DNA from: Paracoccaceae bacterium
GTDB lineage: Bacteria; Pseudomonadota; Alphaproteobacteria; Rhodobacterales; Rhodobacteraceae
Length of the DNA stretch: 64,000 nt
Assembly: GCA_018607905.1 (NCBI GenBank)
Contig: JABBAP010000068.1
Coordinates: forward strand, 1-64,000
Direction of reading: 5' to 3'
How positions within the stretch are numbered: the stretch's first letter is position 1; the number at the start of each line of letters is the position of its first letter. A program made the position numbers and the translations under genes. Under the pieces are notes generated by a model. The model did no database searches, had not been told where the DNA came from, and worked only from the letters and a program-made list of their open reading frames with translations. Below, in pieces: positions 55,227-64,000 of this stretch.

Positions 55227-55634
55227 TTAACGGCTACGACCCAAGCCGCTGGCCTTGGCCAATTCCTGGCGTTTGATCGCATAATTTGGTGCAACCATCG
55301 GGTAATCCGCGGGCAGGCTCCACTTTGAACGATACTCTTCTGGTGACAAATCGTATTTCGTTTTCAAATGTTTCTTCAGCATCTTGAACGACTTGCCGTC
55401 TTCTAGGCAAATGATGTGATCGGGCGTTACGCTGTCTTCGACGGCGACCGCAGGTTTTGTTGTCAAGGCACGTGTACCGCCCGCACGGCACAATTCCACG
55501 ACCTTTGCGTGAACCGTATCCATGATGTCCGAAATTTCGGAAACTTCGACTTTGTTTCCTTGAATAAACGCCGACACGATGTCCGTCGTATATTTCATTA
55601 CTGCCGAATCTTCTCGGATATCTTCCATTTTCAT
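55227..55634 (-). CDS. Ros/MucR-family regulator with altered zinc ligands
   Basis: The 135-aa protein matches MucR/Ros through its zinc-finger region and tail: ICLEDGKSFKMLKKHL, then LSPEEYRSKWSLPADYPMVA, then YAIKRQELAK. The usual Cys-x2-Cys-x9-His-x4-His ligands read Cys76, Asp79, His89 and Tyr94, so two of four are replaced. Zinc-poor or zinc-free relatives are known among Ros/MucR homologues, so the fold may persist. MucR proteins are H-NS-like global silencers that bind AT-rich DNA. AGGGG lies upstream of the ATG. Confidence 0.88.
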   Translation of the reverse strand: MKMEDIREDSAVMKYTTDIVSAFIQGNKVEVSEISDIMDTVHAKVVELCRAGGTRALTTKPAVAVEDSVTPDHIICLEDGKSFKMLKKHLKTKYDLSPEEYRSKWSLPADYPMVAPNYAIKRQELAKASGLGRSR

Positions 55635-55879
55635 CTTCGCCCCTACGCAAAAAATTACTACAAAGACCCTACATCTTTGCTTGTTCTACTCAACTAAGCG
55701 GTGAGAAACTCTTTTCAAGTGGGACAATCAAAGAAAATTAGCATGGAAATAGTTTGAATTACTCGAGATCAGATTTTCACCTACGGGCAGCTTGCGATTT
55801 ATCTGATTTTGCAGCATTTTAACCGAAAAATGATCTTGCGGCGGTATCTCGCCAGCACAGTCTTAAAACCGAGGCACCG
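55635..55879. other. Divergent promoter region, MucR-like gene / unknown gene
   Basis: This 245-base AT-rich gap separates two divergent genes and should hold both promoters. A small inverted repeat GGCG-N6-CGCC lies near 55840. MucR proteins often bind their own AT-rich promoters, so autoregulation here is plausible. Confidence 0.4.
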
Positions 55880-56740
55880 ATGACCGCTCCTTCTTTGGAC
55901 GCATTCCTAAAGGCACGCAAAGCCGACCTTCCCAAAGGCCCCATCGCCATTATCTTTGCAGAAGATGACGTTGGCATCGGTTCGACCATCCGCCATCACG
56001 CACGCATTGGGTTCGCTAACATCCTGTTGTTGGCCCGTGACGATATGGTCCTCCCCCAAGATTGCCAAGATATTTGCCACCAGATTGCCAACGATCCGTT
56101 CAACGAAATTCCCTTGAACGTGGCCGTCAACAAAGTAAACGAAGCCTTTGCAGGGCGCTGGATTTATTACTGCTACAACGCAGAATACCTGCATTTCCCC
56201 TTTTGCGAAGACCGCAGCATTGGCGAGTTGATAACCTTAATCACCGAAGAACGCCGCGCCTCTGCCTTTACCTATGTTGTTGATCTCTACGCAGCCGATC
56301 TTGATAACAATCCAGATGGATATTCCCTTGAAACCGCCCATCTGGATTCATCTGGATATTACGCCTTAACCCGTTGGAAAGACGGCGATGTGATGGATCG
56401 CCAACTGTCGATTTACGGCGGGCTGAAATGGCGCTTTGAAGAACATCTCCCTTGGACCAAACGCCGAATTGACCGCGTCGCTTTGTTTGAGGCCCGCAAA
56501 GGGTTGGAAATGGACGGCGGCCAATTGTTCAACGACGAAGAATACAACACTTTTGAATGCCCGTGGCACCATTCCGTCACCATCGCAGTGTGTTCCTTTC
56601 GAACGGCCAAATACCTCAAATCTAATCCGGGCAGCACTTTCGACGTAGACAGCTTTTCTTGGGCCAAATCTGAGAAATTCCACTGGAACTCACAGCAATT
56701 GATGGACCTTGGCCTTATGGAACCGGGCCAGTGGTTCTGA
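55880..56740 (+). CDS. Unknown protein, possibly glycosyltransferase-like
   Basis: I cannot name this 286-aa protein with confidence. It is soluble and has no signal peptide. IAIIFAEDDVGIGSTIRHHA followed by GFANILLLARDD resembles the entry to a GT2/GT92-type nucleotide-sugar fold, and CEDRSIGELITLITEERR could be a later acidic motif, but a clear DxD was not seen. The C-terminal half is rich in W, H and F. GAGGC precedes the ATG. It stands alone between the MucR-like gene and a convergent TadG-like gene. Confidence 0.6.
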   Translation: MTAPSLDAFLKARKADLPKGPIAIIFAEDDVGIGSTIRHHARIGFANILLLARDDMVLPQDCQDICHQIANDPFNEIPLNVAVNKVNEAFAGRWIYYCYNAEYLHFPFCEDRSIGELITLITEERRASAFTYVVDLYAADLDNNPDGYSLETAHLDSSGYYALTRWKDGDVMDRQLSIYGGLKWRFEEHLPWTKRRIDRVALFEARKGLEMDGGQLFNDEEYNTFECPWHHSVTIAVCSFRTAKYLKSNPGSTFDVDSFSWAKSEKFHWNSQQLMDLGLMEPGQWF

Positions 56741-56756
56741 TTTATCCACCGCGCCA

Positions 56757-56792
56757 TAAAAAACGGGCAGCACCGCGATGGCCTGCCCGTTT
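56757..56792. terminator. Bidirectional terminator
   Basis: AAACGGGCAG (56761-56770) pairs with CTGCCCGTTT (56783-56792). The stem is flanked by an A-run on the left and ends in TTT, so it can end both convergent genes. Confidence 0.85.
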
Positions 56793-56810
56793 CCAATCAT
56801 TTCGAGTGAT

Positions 56811-58373
56811 TTAGTTTACCAGTTTCAACTTCAAGATTGATGTCGCAATCGCGCCAAACACTTCGGAAATCTGTGTGCCATTGGCATCATAGAAGTGGCT
56901 GACAGAACTTGCACAATCGCGCAGCGTATCAACTGAACTCGGGTTCATTTCAAAGCCGATTGTGTAAACCGTAACACCCTCAGTGGCCGCCGCCGCACAT
57001 GAATTCAGCATCAAAGGATCAGCTTCCGCGCCATTGCGCGCAGTGCCACCCAGAAAATCATTGCTAGGCCCCGCGTCATTCATCACGTTGTTATAATACG
57101 TGGTGGACATGTTGCCCCATGCTTCAGGCCAATCCATCTGGCGCGTACCAAGATATGTCGGCAGCGTTGTAGAAAGCGCGTTGAACACCGCTGCAGAAAT
57201 CCAAACGTCATCCGCAACGCTGTAATATTGCGACCCATCCGTTGAAACCAAGTAATGCAAGAAAGACGCAGTACCCGTTGCAACTTCCATCATCGGAGAC
57301 GGGCCAGTGCCATATGTGTCGCCAATGCGAAACTCTGTGGTGTTCGCGCCATCGCTCATCATCACGATGATTTTGCGTGTTTCCGTGTCGGAATAAGCAG
57401 CTGGCAAACGGGTCAGACCCGCATCCACATCACCGCCCACGATCAGATCATCCACAACCGATTGGAATTTAGGGTCCAGCAGCGCAAGGCCCCATTTGAT
57501 CCCAACATGCCCAGCCGTATTGCCTGCCGCTTGCAGAGAATCGATTTTTGTATGCAGCACGTTCGCTTCGTTTGCATAAGGCATAATCTCAAAATAACCC
57601 TCATCATTACAAGAAGAGGACGGCAAATGCGGGCTTTGGAAACCACCGTAATAGCTGGTGAACTCCGCTTGCGCTTGGCTCACCAAAGGGTCAACCGCAG
57701 CGTTTGCAAAAGACGCATCGGTGAAATCCAGACACGTCGTATTCGTGTGTGTTTGGGCCACATTGATCGCATCAAACAGACCTTGGCTCGGCGCGGTATT
57801 GCTGTTGAAGGGAACGATCGAAATCGAAACGCTGTCTTCTTCGATATCAGCCAACAGAATGTCGACAAATTCCTTTGCCGCAACTTTCAGATTGGTCAAA
57901 CGGTTGTTTGATCCCATCGAACCAGACACGTCCAACACCAGCGAGATTTCCAGATTTGTTTTCTGCTCCTGCGCTGCGCTCACCACTTTGGCTGGCAAAT
58001 GGCTAACACCGGCCATCGACAGGAACCACATATCAACATTTGCAACGGCAGACGCGCTTACGGTGCGCGAATAATCTTGAACGCTTGATGTTACTGTAAC
58101 TTCGAATTCCTCATTCATAACAATCCGCGACATGTAATCGTTTACAACCGTCGTCGGGTCTTCCTGCTGCTTTAACGAAGCCGCGGCCAAAACGGCGCGA
58201 TCTAGGTTGTACTGCAATGTAGAACGGGAAAACTCATAGCGCGCCAAATCAACGCCTGCACCGCCGACCATCATCATGATCGAAAACACAACCATCACAA
58301 AAACGATTATCGAACCGTTTTCGTCGCGCTTAAAACCGTCACTTGTGAACTTTTTAAATAGGGACGCCAACAT
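56811..58373 (-). CDS. TadG-like protein with von Willebrand factor A domain
   Basis: The 520-aa protein has an N-terminal TadE/TadG-like membrane segment (DENGSIIVFVMVVFSIMMMV, about residues 17-36). A vWA domain follows, with the MIDAS motif LVLDVSGSMGSNNRL near residue 147 and IIVMMSDGANTTEF near 340. Such proteins are exported and found with Tad pilus genes; here no other tad gene is present. The long vWA insertion contains several Cys (TTCLDF, SSSCNDEG, LNSCAAAA). GGAGG precedes the ATG. Confidence 0.88.
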   Translation of the reverse strand: MLASLFKKFTSDGFKRDENGSIIVFVMVVFSIMMMVGGAGVDLARYEFSRSTLQYNLDRAVLAAASLKQQEDPTTVVNDYMSRIVMNEEFEVTVTSSVQDYSRTVSASAVANVDMWFLSMAGVSHLPAKVVSAAQEQKTNLEISLVLDVSGSMGSNNRLTNLKVAAKEFVDILLADIEEDSVSISIVPFNSNTAPSQGLFDAINVAQTHTNTTCLDFTDASFANAAVDPLVSQAQAEFTSYYGGFQSPHLPSSSCNDEGYFEIMPYANEANVLHTKIDSLQAAGNTAGHVGIKWGLALLDPKFQSVVDDLIVGGDVDAGLTRLPAAYSDTETRKIIVMMSDGANTTEFRIGDTYGTGPSPMMEVATGTASFLHYLVSTDGSQYYSVADDVWISAAVFNALSTTLPTYLGTRQMDWPEAWGNMSTTYYNNVMNDAGPSNDFLGGTARNGAEADPLMLNSCAAAATEGVTVYTIGFEMNPSSVDTLRDCASSVSHFYDANGTQISEVFGAIATSILKLKLVN

Positions 58374-58735
58374 TGGGCTTCCTCCTCACTCGTTACTCTA
58401 CAAAAACATTACTCGTTAGAACTTAGGCGAACACAATTTGCCCTTTTACCAGCCCTTTTTAGAACACAATGTGTCCAAAGATTATTAGTAAAATTAGAAA
58501 CAATAGGGTTCCAAATCGGAAATCGATCTTGATTTCAAACGAAAATTTGGCGAAATCTCCCCATAACCAGCTGTTTTAAAACAAATTTTAAATTTCACCA
58601 AAAACACAGAAATCCGCCAAACCATGCGCCACAATCTGCCTTAGTTGTGCCAAAAATGGCCAAAACTAAGTAAGATACAGCCCAAAGCCACGCCTCGATC
58701 ACTCAATTTATCAAATTTTTAGGGAAACTCCGCGT
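58374..58735. other. 362-base AT-rich gene-free stretch
   Basis: No gene was seen. The stretch is clearly more AT-rich than its surroundings and should carry the promoter for the TadG-like gene. It contains an inverted repeat GGACACA/TGTGTTC type palindrome at 58462-58476 and long A/T runs near 58570-58600. AT-rich promoters are typical targets of MucR/Ros regulators. A short CCGCG/CGCGG hairpin overlaps the irr stop at its right end. Confidence 0.5.
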
Positions 58736-59176
58736 CTAAACGCGGCTATTTTTCGCAAGGCGGATTACCACATCAACACGTGACACAGTTGCTCCAGCAG
58801 GTGCCTCAGGCTCTTTGGCAAAGGCGACCGCAGATTTCGGTGCATCGGTCAGCTCGCCCGTTGCTTCCCAGTAATAATGCGGATGTTCATCAACCCGTGT
58901 ATCGAAATACGAACGATGCCCATCAACAGTAACCTCGTTCATTAAACCAGCATCACAAAATGCGCGCAGGGTGTTGTAAACCGTTGCCAACGAAACCTTC
59001 GCACCCGTGTCAGACGCTGCCGCAAACAGGCTTTCTGCTGTCACATGGCGATTGCGCCCATCCCCAACCAACAGATCAGCCAGCGCCAAGCGTTGCTTGG
59101 TCGGGCGCACTTCGGCACTGCTCAACCATGTACGACCAAGGTCGGCGTTGGCAGCATTCTCTGGGTTTAGCGACAT
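58736..59176 (-). CDS. irr: Iron response regulator Irr (Fur family)
   Basis: The 146-aa Fur-type regulator contains RPTKQRLALADLLVGDGRNR and KVSLATVYNTLRAFCDAGL (winged helix), then the dimerisation region DEHPHYYWEATGEL. The HxH and lack of the Fur zinc-cysteine pair match Irr, which in alphaproteobacteria represses iron-consuming genes and responds to haem status. ATG at 59176 follows AGAGGTGG; a longer frame lacks homology. It is divergent from fabA, a conserved arrangement in the order. Confidence 0.9.
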   Translation of the reverse strand: MSLNPENAANADLGRTWLSSAEVRPTKQRLALADLLVGDGRNRHVTAESLFAAASDTGAKVSLATVYNTLRAFCDAGLMNEVTVDGHRSYFDTRVDEHPHYYWEATGELTDAPKSAVAFAKEPEAPAGATVSRVDVVIRLAKNSRV

Positions 59177-59448
59177 ATCCACCTCTGGATGCTTTTCTAA
59201 CTTCGGGAATATGCCCCAAAACGCGGTTTTTCGCAAATGCAAAAGTAGCGCAGGCCAAACCACCCTTATAAAACACGCTCAAACTGCAATTTTCAGCGTC
59301 TTTTCAATACGTTTACGCGCTTACATCCCGTCAAAAAACGTCATTTCGCCCAATCCCCTACGCCACACCATACGTTGTCCACTTGCCAGCAACATTGCCA
59401 CAATGATAGTTAGACAAAAGAGCAATAAGCAGTAAGGATCAGGCCCCT
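59177..59448. promoter_or_regulatory. Divergent irr/fabA promoter region
   Basis: This 272-base gap separates irr from the fatty-acid operon and should hold both promoters. A TTAGAA-like half site occurs on the minus strand near 59195, reminiscent of half of an Irr iron-control element, but no full palindrome was found. AAGGA lies upstream of fabA. Confidence 0.5.
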
Positions 59449-59955
59449 ATGTCAGATAGACCCTCAAGTTTTGGTTATGATGACCTCATCAAATGTGCCC
59501 AAGGTGAATTGTTTGGACCCGGAAACGCCCAACTGCCAATGCCACCGATGCTGATGATGGATCGTATCACCGAAATCTCGGACGATGGTGGCTCCGTTGG
59601 CAAAGGCCATGTTGTTGCTGAATTTGATATCAAACCAGACCTTTGGTTCTTTGATTGCCACTTTCCAGGCAACCCGATTATGCCTGGATGTCTTGGCCTC
59701 GATGGTCTTTGGCAGCTCACGGGCTTCAACCTTGGCTGGCGCGGAATGCAAGGTCGCGGCATGGCGCTGGGCGTTGGCGAAGTGAAACTGACAGGCATGG
59801 TGAAGCCAGATCGCAAAATGCTGACCTACCACATTGATTTCACCCGCGTCATTGATCGCAAAATCAAAGTCGGTGTGGCCAATGGTCAAGTATTCGCTGA
59901 CGGCGACCCAATCTATACTGTTACGGATATGAAAGTTGGCCTGTCAGACGCCTGA
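59449..59955 (+). CDS. fabA: 3-hydroxydecanoyl-ACP dehydratase/isomerase
   Basis: The 168-aa enzyme introduces the double bond for unsaturated fatty acids. The active-site His lies in [19 protein letters not shown], together with the Asp of GLDGLWQL. Length matches FabA. It is 32 bases before fabB and forms an operon with fabB and fabI. Confidence 0.96.
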   Translation: MSDRPSSFGYDDLIKCAQGELFGPGNAQLPMPPMLMMDRITEISDDGGSVGKGHVVAEFDIKPDLWFFDCHFPGNPIMPGCLGLDGLWQLTGFNLGWRGMQGRGMALGVGEVKLTGMVKPDRKMLTYHIDFTRVIDRKIKVGVANGQVFADGDPIYTVTDMKVGLSDA

Positions 59956-59987
59956 CCCCAACATAATTTTCAAATGAGGAGAGCACC

Positions 59988-61217
59988 ATGCGTCGTGTAG
60001 TCGTCACAGGTCTTGGAATTGTATCATCCATCGGGACATCCGCAGAAGAGGTCACCGCATCCCTTAAATCTGGCAAATCAGGCATCGTCGCCGCGCCCGA
60101 ATACACGGAACGGGGTTTTCGCAGCCAGGTTCACGGCAAGGTCAACATCGACCCAGCCGAGCACATCAACAAACGCTCCTTGCGCTTCATGGGTCCGGGT
60201 TCCGCCTACGCCCATATCGCCATGCAACAAGCAGTTGCCGATGCTGGCCTTTCCGAAGATCAAATCTCAAACATTCGCACAGGCCTGATCGCTGGCTCTG
60301 GTGGCCCCTCCACATCCGCCATGTTTACCGCACACCAAACCGTGCTGGAAAAAGGCGCGCCCAAACGCATCGGCCCGTTTGCTGTGCCAAAATGTATGGG
60401 CTCCACAGTTTCCGCAAACCTTGCCACTGCTTTCAAAATCAAAGGCATCAACTATTCCATCACCTCAGCTTGCTCCACGTCCCTGCATTGCATCGGATCG
60501 GCATCCGAGCAAATTATGATGGGCAAACAAGACATCATGTTTGCAGGCGGCGGCGAAGAACTCGACTGGACCTTGTCCTGCCTGTTCGACGCGATGGGCG
60601 CGATGTCCTCGAAATACAACGACACACCCGAACTAGCCTCCCGCGCGTTTGATGCAGATCGCGACGGCTTTGTCATTGGCGGCGGCGGCGGCATGTTGGT
60701 CCTCGAAGACTTGGAACACGCTCAAGCACGCGGCGCAAAAATCTACGCCGAAGTCACTGGCTTTGGCGCAACATCGGATGGTCACGACATGGTCGCCCCA
60801 TCAGGCGAAGGCGGCGAACGCGCCATGCGGTTGGCGATGTCCACCCTGCCAGAGGGGCGCAAAGTCACCTACATTAACGCCCACGGCACCTCCACTCCCG
60901 TCGGCGATGTTGGCGAAGTCGAAGCGGTCCGCCGTGTCTTTGGCGAAGGATCAACACCACCGATCAGCTCCACCAAATCCATGACGGGCCACGCCCAAGG
61001 CGCAACGGGCGCGATGGAAGCAATCTTTTGCCTGCTGATGTTGGAACATGATTTCATCACACCTTCCATCAACGTCGTGAACCTAGATCCTGCGATCAAC
61101 GCGGGCGAAATTGCGACGGAACTGGTGGAAAATGCGGGCCTTGATTCCGTGATGACCAACTCCTTCGGGTTTGGCGGCACGAATGGCTCGATGATTTTAA
61201 GCAAATTCGTCGAATAA
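59988..61217 (+). CDS. fabB: 3-oxoacyl-ACP synthase I
   Basis: The 409-aa condensing enzyme elongates unsaturated intermediates made by FabA. Catalytic Cys is in [16 protein letters not shown], and the two His in [11 protein letters not shown] and [20 protein letters not shown] lies just before the ATG. Confidence 0.95.
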   Translation: MRRVVVTGLGIVSSIGTSAEEVTASLKSGKSGIVAAPEYTERGFRSQVHGKVNIDPAEHINKRSLRFMGPGSAYAHIAMQQAVADAGLSEDQISNIRTGLIAGSGGPSTSAMFTAHQTVLEKGAPKRIGPFAVPKCMGSTVSANLATAFKIKGINYSITSACSTSLHCIGSASEQIMMGKQDIMFAGGGEELDWTLSCLFDAMGAMSSKYNDTPELASRAFDADRDGFVIGGGGGMLVLEDLEHAQARGAKIYAEVTGFGATSDGHDMVAPSGEGGERAMRLAMSTLPEGRKVTYINAHGTSTPVGDVGEVEAVRRVFGEGSTPPISSTKSMTGHAQGATGAMEAIFCLLMLEHDFITPSINVVNLDPAINAGEIATELVENAGLDSVMTNSFGFGGTNGSMILSKFVE

Positions 61218-61233
61218 TACTTAGGGGAACACC

Positions 61234-62022
61234 ATGACAGGACAACTGGCAGGAAAACGCGGCCTCGTTATCGGCGTCGCCAACGAAAAATCCATCGCTT
61301 GGGGCATCGCGAAAGCAGCCGCCGATGCAGGGGCAGAACTGGCCTTCACCTATCAGGCTGAAAACCTCGGTCGTCGCGTGATCCCACTGGCGCAATCCGT
61401 TGGATCAGACATGGTTTTGCAAGCAGATGTTCTGGACGAAGCATCCCTTGATCAACTGTTCGCCAGCCTCAAGGAGAAATGGGGCACGTTTGATTTCCTC
61501 ATCCATGCCGTGGCCTATTCCGACAAGGATGAGTTGACAGGCCGATTCATCAACACCACGCGCAAAAACTTCCTCAACTCGATGGATATCTCATGCTATT
61601 CGCTGATTGATCTGGCCAAACGCGCCGCACCTTTGATGAACAAAGGCGGCACAATCCTGACCCTCACGTTCCAAGGCGCGACCAGCGTTATGCCCAATTA
61701 CAACGTCATGGGCGTCGCGAAAGCCGCACTTGAATCCGCCGTCCGTTACCTTGCCAACGACCTTGGCCCAGACGGCATCCGCGTCAACGCAATCAGCCCT
61801 GGCCCCATGCGTACACTCGCAGGCGCAGCCATCGGCGGCGCACGCAAAACCTACCGCGCAACAGAGGCAAACGCGCCCCTGCGCAGTAACGCCACACTCG
61901 AAGCCGTCGGCGGAACAGCCGTATATTTGGCCTCCGACGCGGGTGCTTTCACCACAGGTGAAATCATATTTGTGGACGGCGGCTATCACGCGATTGGTAT
62001 GGCCCAGCCCGAGAACCTGTAA
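61234..62022 (+). CDS. fabI: Enoyl-ACP reductase (NADH), FabI
   Basis: The 262-aa short-chain reductase completes the elongation cycle. Features: GLVIGVANEKSIAWGIAKA (cofactor loop) and the Tyr-x6-Lys type active site in YNVMGVAKAALESAVRYL, with SPGPMRTLAG afterwards. It ends the fabA-fabB-fabI operon. The active-site layout is that of triclosan-binding FabI enzymes. Confidence 0.94.
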   Translation: MTGQLAGKRGLVIGVANEKSIAWGIAKAAADAGAELAFTYQAENLGRRVIPLAQSVGSDMVLQADVLDEASLDQLFASLKEKWGTFDFLIHAVAYSDKDELTGRFINTTRKNFLNSMDISCYSLIDLAKRAAPLMNKGGTILTLTFQGATSVMPNYNVMGVAKAALESAVRYLANDLGPDGIRVNAISPGPMRTLAGAAIGGARKTYRATEANAPLRSNATLEAVGGTAVYLASDAGAFTTGEIIFVDGGYHAIGMAQPENL

Positions 62023-62069
62023 CTGCGCTGCCCCGATTTCAATCGCGGGCCGCCAATACCCTAATTCCG

Positions 62070-62456
62070 TCACTCGCTCGGCTTCATCACGGCAACAACG
62101 GCCCCTGTCACATCTAACGTCACAGCCATGCGGCCAACACCTGGGATATCAAATGCAGACTTTGTAATTGTTCCCCCAGCATCTTGCGCCGCTTTTACAA
62201 ACCCATCCACATCGTCCACCGCGATGTAAGACAGCCAATGGGATGGAACCTCGTCCATTCCGGGAAAATCTCCAGTATTCACGAAACCAGCAACCATCGT
62301 TTCACCTGCGCGCGCGATTACATATTCACCCGCACCCTCTGGCATCGGCACCGCTTCAAACGTCCACCCAACCGTTTTTTCGTAAAAGGCCTGCGCCGCC
62401 TTTAGATCGCTCGAATAATGCTCCATCCAGAAAAACGTACCTGTTTGCGTTGTCAT
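62070..62456 (-). CDS. VOC (glyoxalase-like) family protein
   Basis: The 128-aa protein opens FFWMEHYSSDLKAAQAFYEK and contains HWLSYIAVDDVDGFVKAAQD and IPGVGRMAVTLDVTGAVVAV, a two-module VOC pattern. ATG at 62456 is preferred because GAGGAA lies six bases upstream. It is convergent with fabI and unrelated in sequence to the VOC protein at 41182. Substrate unknown. Confidence 0.85.
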   Translation of the reverse strand: MTTQTGTFFWMEHYSSDLKAAQAFYEKTVGWTFEAVPMPEGAGEYVIARAGETMVAGFVNTGDFPGMDEVPSHWLSYIAVDDVDGFVKAAQDAGGTITKSAFDIPGVGRMAVTLDVTGAVVAVMKPSE

Positions 62457-62577
62457 GATCACTTCCTCCGATTGTGTATCCCTGCGTAAAACCTAGCCGT
62501 TCGCGCTTACACGATCAAGAAAACCCGTTTCCCTTCTGCCCGCTCCATGCCAAACTCCCTTAAAAAGGAGCCACCCC

Positions 62578-63267
62578 ATGCCCATCACCACCGCCGTTTT
62601 CGATGCCTACGGAACCCTGTTCGATGTCTCCGCCGCCGCCCGCACGGCCGCCGCTGAACCAAACCGCGCGGCTCTTGCTGCCTGTTGGCAGAAACTCGCA
62701 ACTGATTGGCGCTTGAAACAACTGCAATACACATGGCTGCGCGCCGTCGCCGATGCCCACACCGATTTTTGGGATGTCACCCAAAACGGCCTCGATTGGG
62801 CCCTCGAAAACAACGGCCTTCACGGCGACGCAGAACTGCGCGAACGCCTCCTTCAACTCTACTGGGAACTCGCCGCCTATGCCGAGGTTCCCGCCATGCT
62901 CAAATCCCTCAAATCCGCAGGGCTTAATACCGCGATCCTCTCAAACGGCTCCCCCAAAATGCTCGACGGCGCCGTGCAGTCCGCTGGCATCGGCGATCTG
63001 CTTGATGACGTGCTGTCCGTTGAGGACGTCCAAGTCTTCAAACCCCATAAATCCGTCTACGATCTGGTCACCAACCGCTTTCAATGCGCCCCCAGCGAAG
63101 TCCTCTTCGTATCCTCCAACGGCTGGGACGCCGCTGCCGCATCAGGTTACGGATTTTACACCACTTGGGTGAACCGCGCAGGTGAACCGATGGACCGCCT
63201 CCCGTGGACACCACAACAAGTTTTGTCAGACCTCACAACAATTCCAGATATCGCAGCGCAAAACTAA
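62578..63267 (+). CDS. Haloacid dehalogenase, type II
   Basis: The 229-aa HAD-superfamily enzyme has the nucleophile Asp in VFDAYGTLFDVSAAA, then ILSNGSPKML, KPHKSVYDLV and VSSNGWDAAAASGYGF, the four motifs of L-2-haloacid dehalogenases. It should hydrolyse 2-halo acids to D-2-hydroxy acids. AAGGAG lies upstream of the ATG. Confidence 0.9.
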   Translation: MPITTAVFDAYGTLFDVSAAARTAAAEPNRAALAACWQKLATDWRLKQLQYTWLRAVADAHTDFWDVTQNGLDWALENNGLHGDAELRERLLQLYWELAAYAEVPAMLKSLKSAGLNTAILSNGSPKMLDGAVQSAGIGDLLDDVLSVEDVQVFKPHKSVYDLVTNRFQCAPSEVLFVSSNGWDAAAASGYGFYTTWVNRAGEPMDRLPWTPQQVLSDLTTIPDIAAQN

Positions 63268-63370
63268 CGCCGCCGCCCCATTTCTTCTCTGCAAAAATAC
63301 TCGCGCCGCAGGCATTTCTATTACGCCCCGTTTTCGCTAAGAACACACCAACAGAAAAACGGAGCAAATC

Positions 63371-64000
63371 ATGTCCACCATCGCAATGGTCAAAGCCGCC
63401 GAAAAACGCCTCAAGGGCAACGTGCGCCGCACCCCAATGCTCACCTCGCCTTTCTTGGATGAAATCGCAGGTCGCAAAGTGCTGGTAAAGGCCGAGTGCC
63501 TGCAACACACGGGATCGTTCAAATTTCGCGGCGCATGGTCTGCCCTGTCTGCCCTGCCAAAAGAAGATCGCGCCAAAGGGGTCATCGCATTTTCCTCTGG
63601 CAACCACGCCCAAGGCGTCGCGCTTGCGGCCTCGATGCACAAAACCAAAGCCGTCATCGTTATGCCCGCCGACGCGCCAAAAGTGAAAATCGACAACACC
63701 AAAGCACTTGGCGCAAAGGTCGTTCTGTATGATCGCGCTGGCGGCGAAGACCGCGACGAAGTGGCTGCAAAAGTGAACGAGGGCGGCGAACTGTCCTTGA
63801 TCAAACCTTTCGATGATCCAGAAGTCATCGCGGGCCAAGGCACCTGCGGCATCGAAATCGTGTTTCAAGCCAAAGACCTGCGCGTCAAGGACGCCGAAGT
63901 CCTCGTCCCAACGGGCGGCGGCGGCTTGGCCTCTGGTATCGCAATCGCGCTGAAAGAATACGCCGATCTGTTGCGTGTTCGCACCGTTGAGCCCCAAGAT
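63371..64000 (+). CDS. Serine/threonine dehydratase-like PLP enzyme (cut by window end)
   Basis: The first 210 residues of a fold-type II PLP enzyme are present and the frame is still open at the end. The PLP lysine lies in HTGSFKFRGAWSAL (about residues 46-59), AFSSGNHAQGVALAA contacts the cofactor, and VPTGGGGLASGIAIAL is the phosphate-binding loop. This matches threonine/serine dehydratases and serine racemases; without the C-terminus the presence of an ACT domain cannot be judged. GGAG precedes the ATG. Confidence 0.88.
   Translation, partial: MSTIAMVKAAEKRLKGNVRRTPMLTSPFLDEIAGRKVLVKAECLQHTGSFKFRGAWSALSALPKEDRAKGVIAFSSGNHAQGVALAASMHKTKAVIVMPADAPKVKIDNTKALGAKVVLYDRAGGEDRDEVAAKVNEGGELSLIKPFDDPEVIAGQGTCGIEIVFQAKDLRVKDAEVLVPTGGGGLASGIAIALKEYADLLRVRTVEPQD

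Noticed and set aside
58576-58591. TTAA-N8-TTAA resembling a CtrA box
   Set aside because: The CtrA consensus has a 7-base spacer; this has 8 and lies in an AT-rich stretch where it is expected by chance.
59190-59205. Possible Irr iron-control element near irr
   Set aside because: Only a half site was found; the second arm does not match.
62029-62050. Hairpin after fabI
   Set aside because: The stem is short with mismatches and there is no T-run, so it was not called a terminator.

Overview
The window reads as chromosomal DNA of an alphaproteobacterium of the Rhodobacterales (roseobacter-like). The grounds are: a SAM/SAH-type riboswitch in front of metK, an RNA class known mainly from this order; an aroA-cmk ... 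rpsA ... ihfB-lapA-trpF-trpB neighbourhood; irr divergent from fabA-fabB-fabI; a Ros/MucR regulator; and many TRAP transporters. Genes are dense and mostly in translation-coupled operons. No rRNA, tRNA, CRISPR array or intact mobile element was seen.

Left part (1-18171). The left edge holds a decayed ParB-domain DNA methyltransferase (in-frame stop plus frameshift). A rightward catabolic region follows: a D-amino-acid dehydrogenase-like flavoprotein, a TRAP transporter (DctP, DctQ, DctM), an Asp/Glu/hydantoin-racemase-like protein, a 2-oxoglutarate/Fe(II) oxygenase of the isopenicillin-N-synthase type, a second TRAP system of the TAXI type, and then six strictly overlapping genes: HyuA-like and HyuB-like ATP-dependent amidohydrolase subunits, a HisC-like aminotransferase, a second cysteine-pair racemase/isomerase, an MmgE/PrpD protein and a D-2-hydroxyacid dehydrogenase. 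This looks like import and stepwise breakdown of one or more cyclic or N-substituted amino-acid-like compounds. The substrate cannot be named from sequence, and this is the best candidate here for an undescribed pathway.

Middle (18268-34951). glpD is followed by a leftward group (amine-oxidase-like flavoprotein, two-domain cupin, FGly-type sulfatase/phosphonate monoesterase). Next comes a reductive pyrimidine degradation locus: a leftward operon hyuC - 94-aa unknown protein - hydA - ABC transporter; a rightward operon of two RutR-like regulators plus an HExxH membrane protein; and the leftward preT-preA pair (dihydropyrimidine dehydrogenase). Two palindromes resembling the RutR box lie between the divergent operons, and a perfect 16-bp tandem repeat lies upstream of preT. 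Together these genes would import pyrimidines, reduce uracil/thymine, open the ring and remove the carbamoyl group.

Right part (35083-64000). This is housekeeping: trpB, a GNAT protein, trpF, lapA, ihfB, sppA, rpsA; an inserted group (VOC protein, AGCS symporter, UspA, exported unknown); cmk, aroA, trmB, metK with its riboswitch, lnt, corC-like, ybeY, phoH; a lipoprotein and an OmpA-like protein sharing a motif; miaB; a MucR relative with altered zinc ligands; an unknown protein; a TadG-like von Willebrand protein; irr; fabA-fabB-fabI; a VOC protein; a haloacid dehalogenase; and the start of a serine/threonine dehydratase cut by the window end.

All calls come from reading motifs, lengths, spacing and context; no database search was run.
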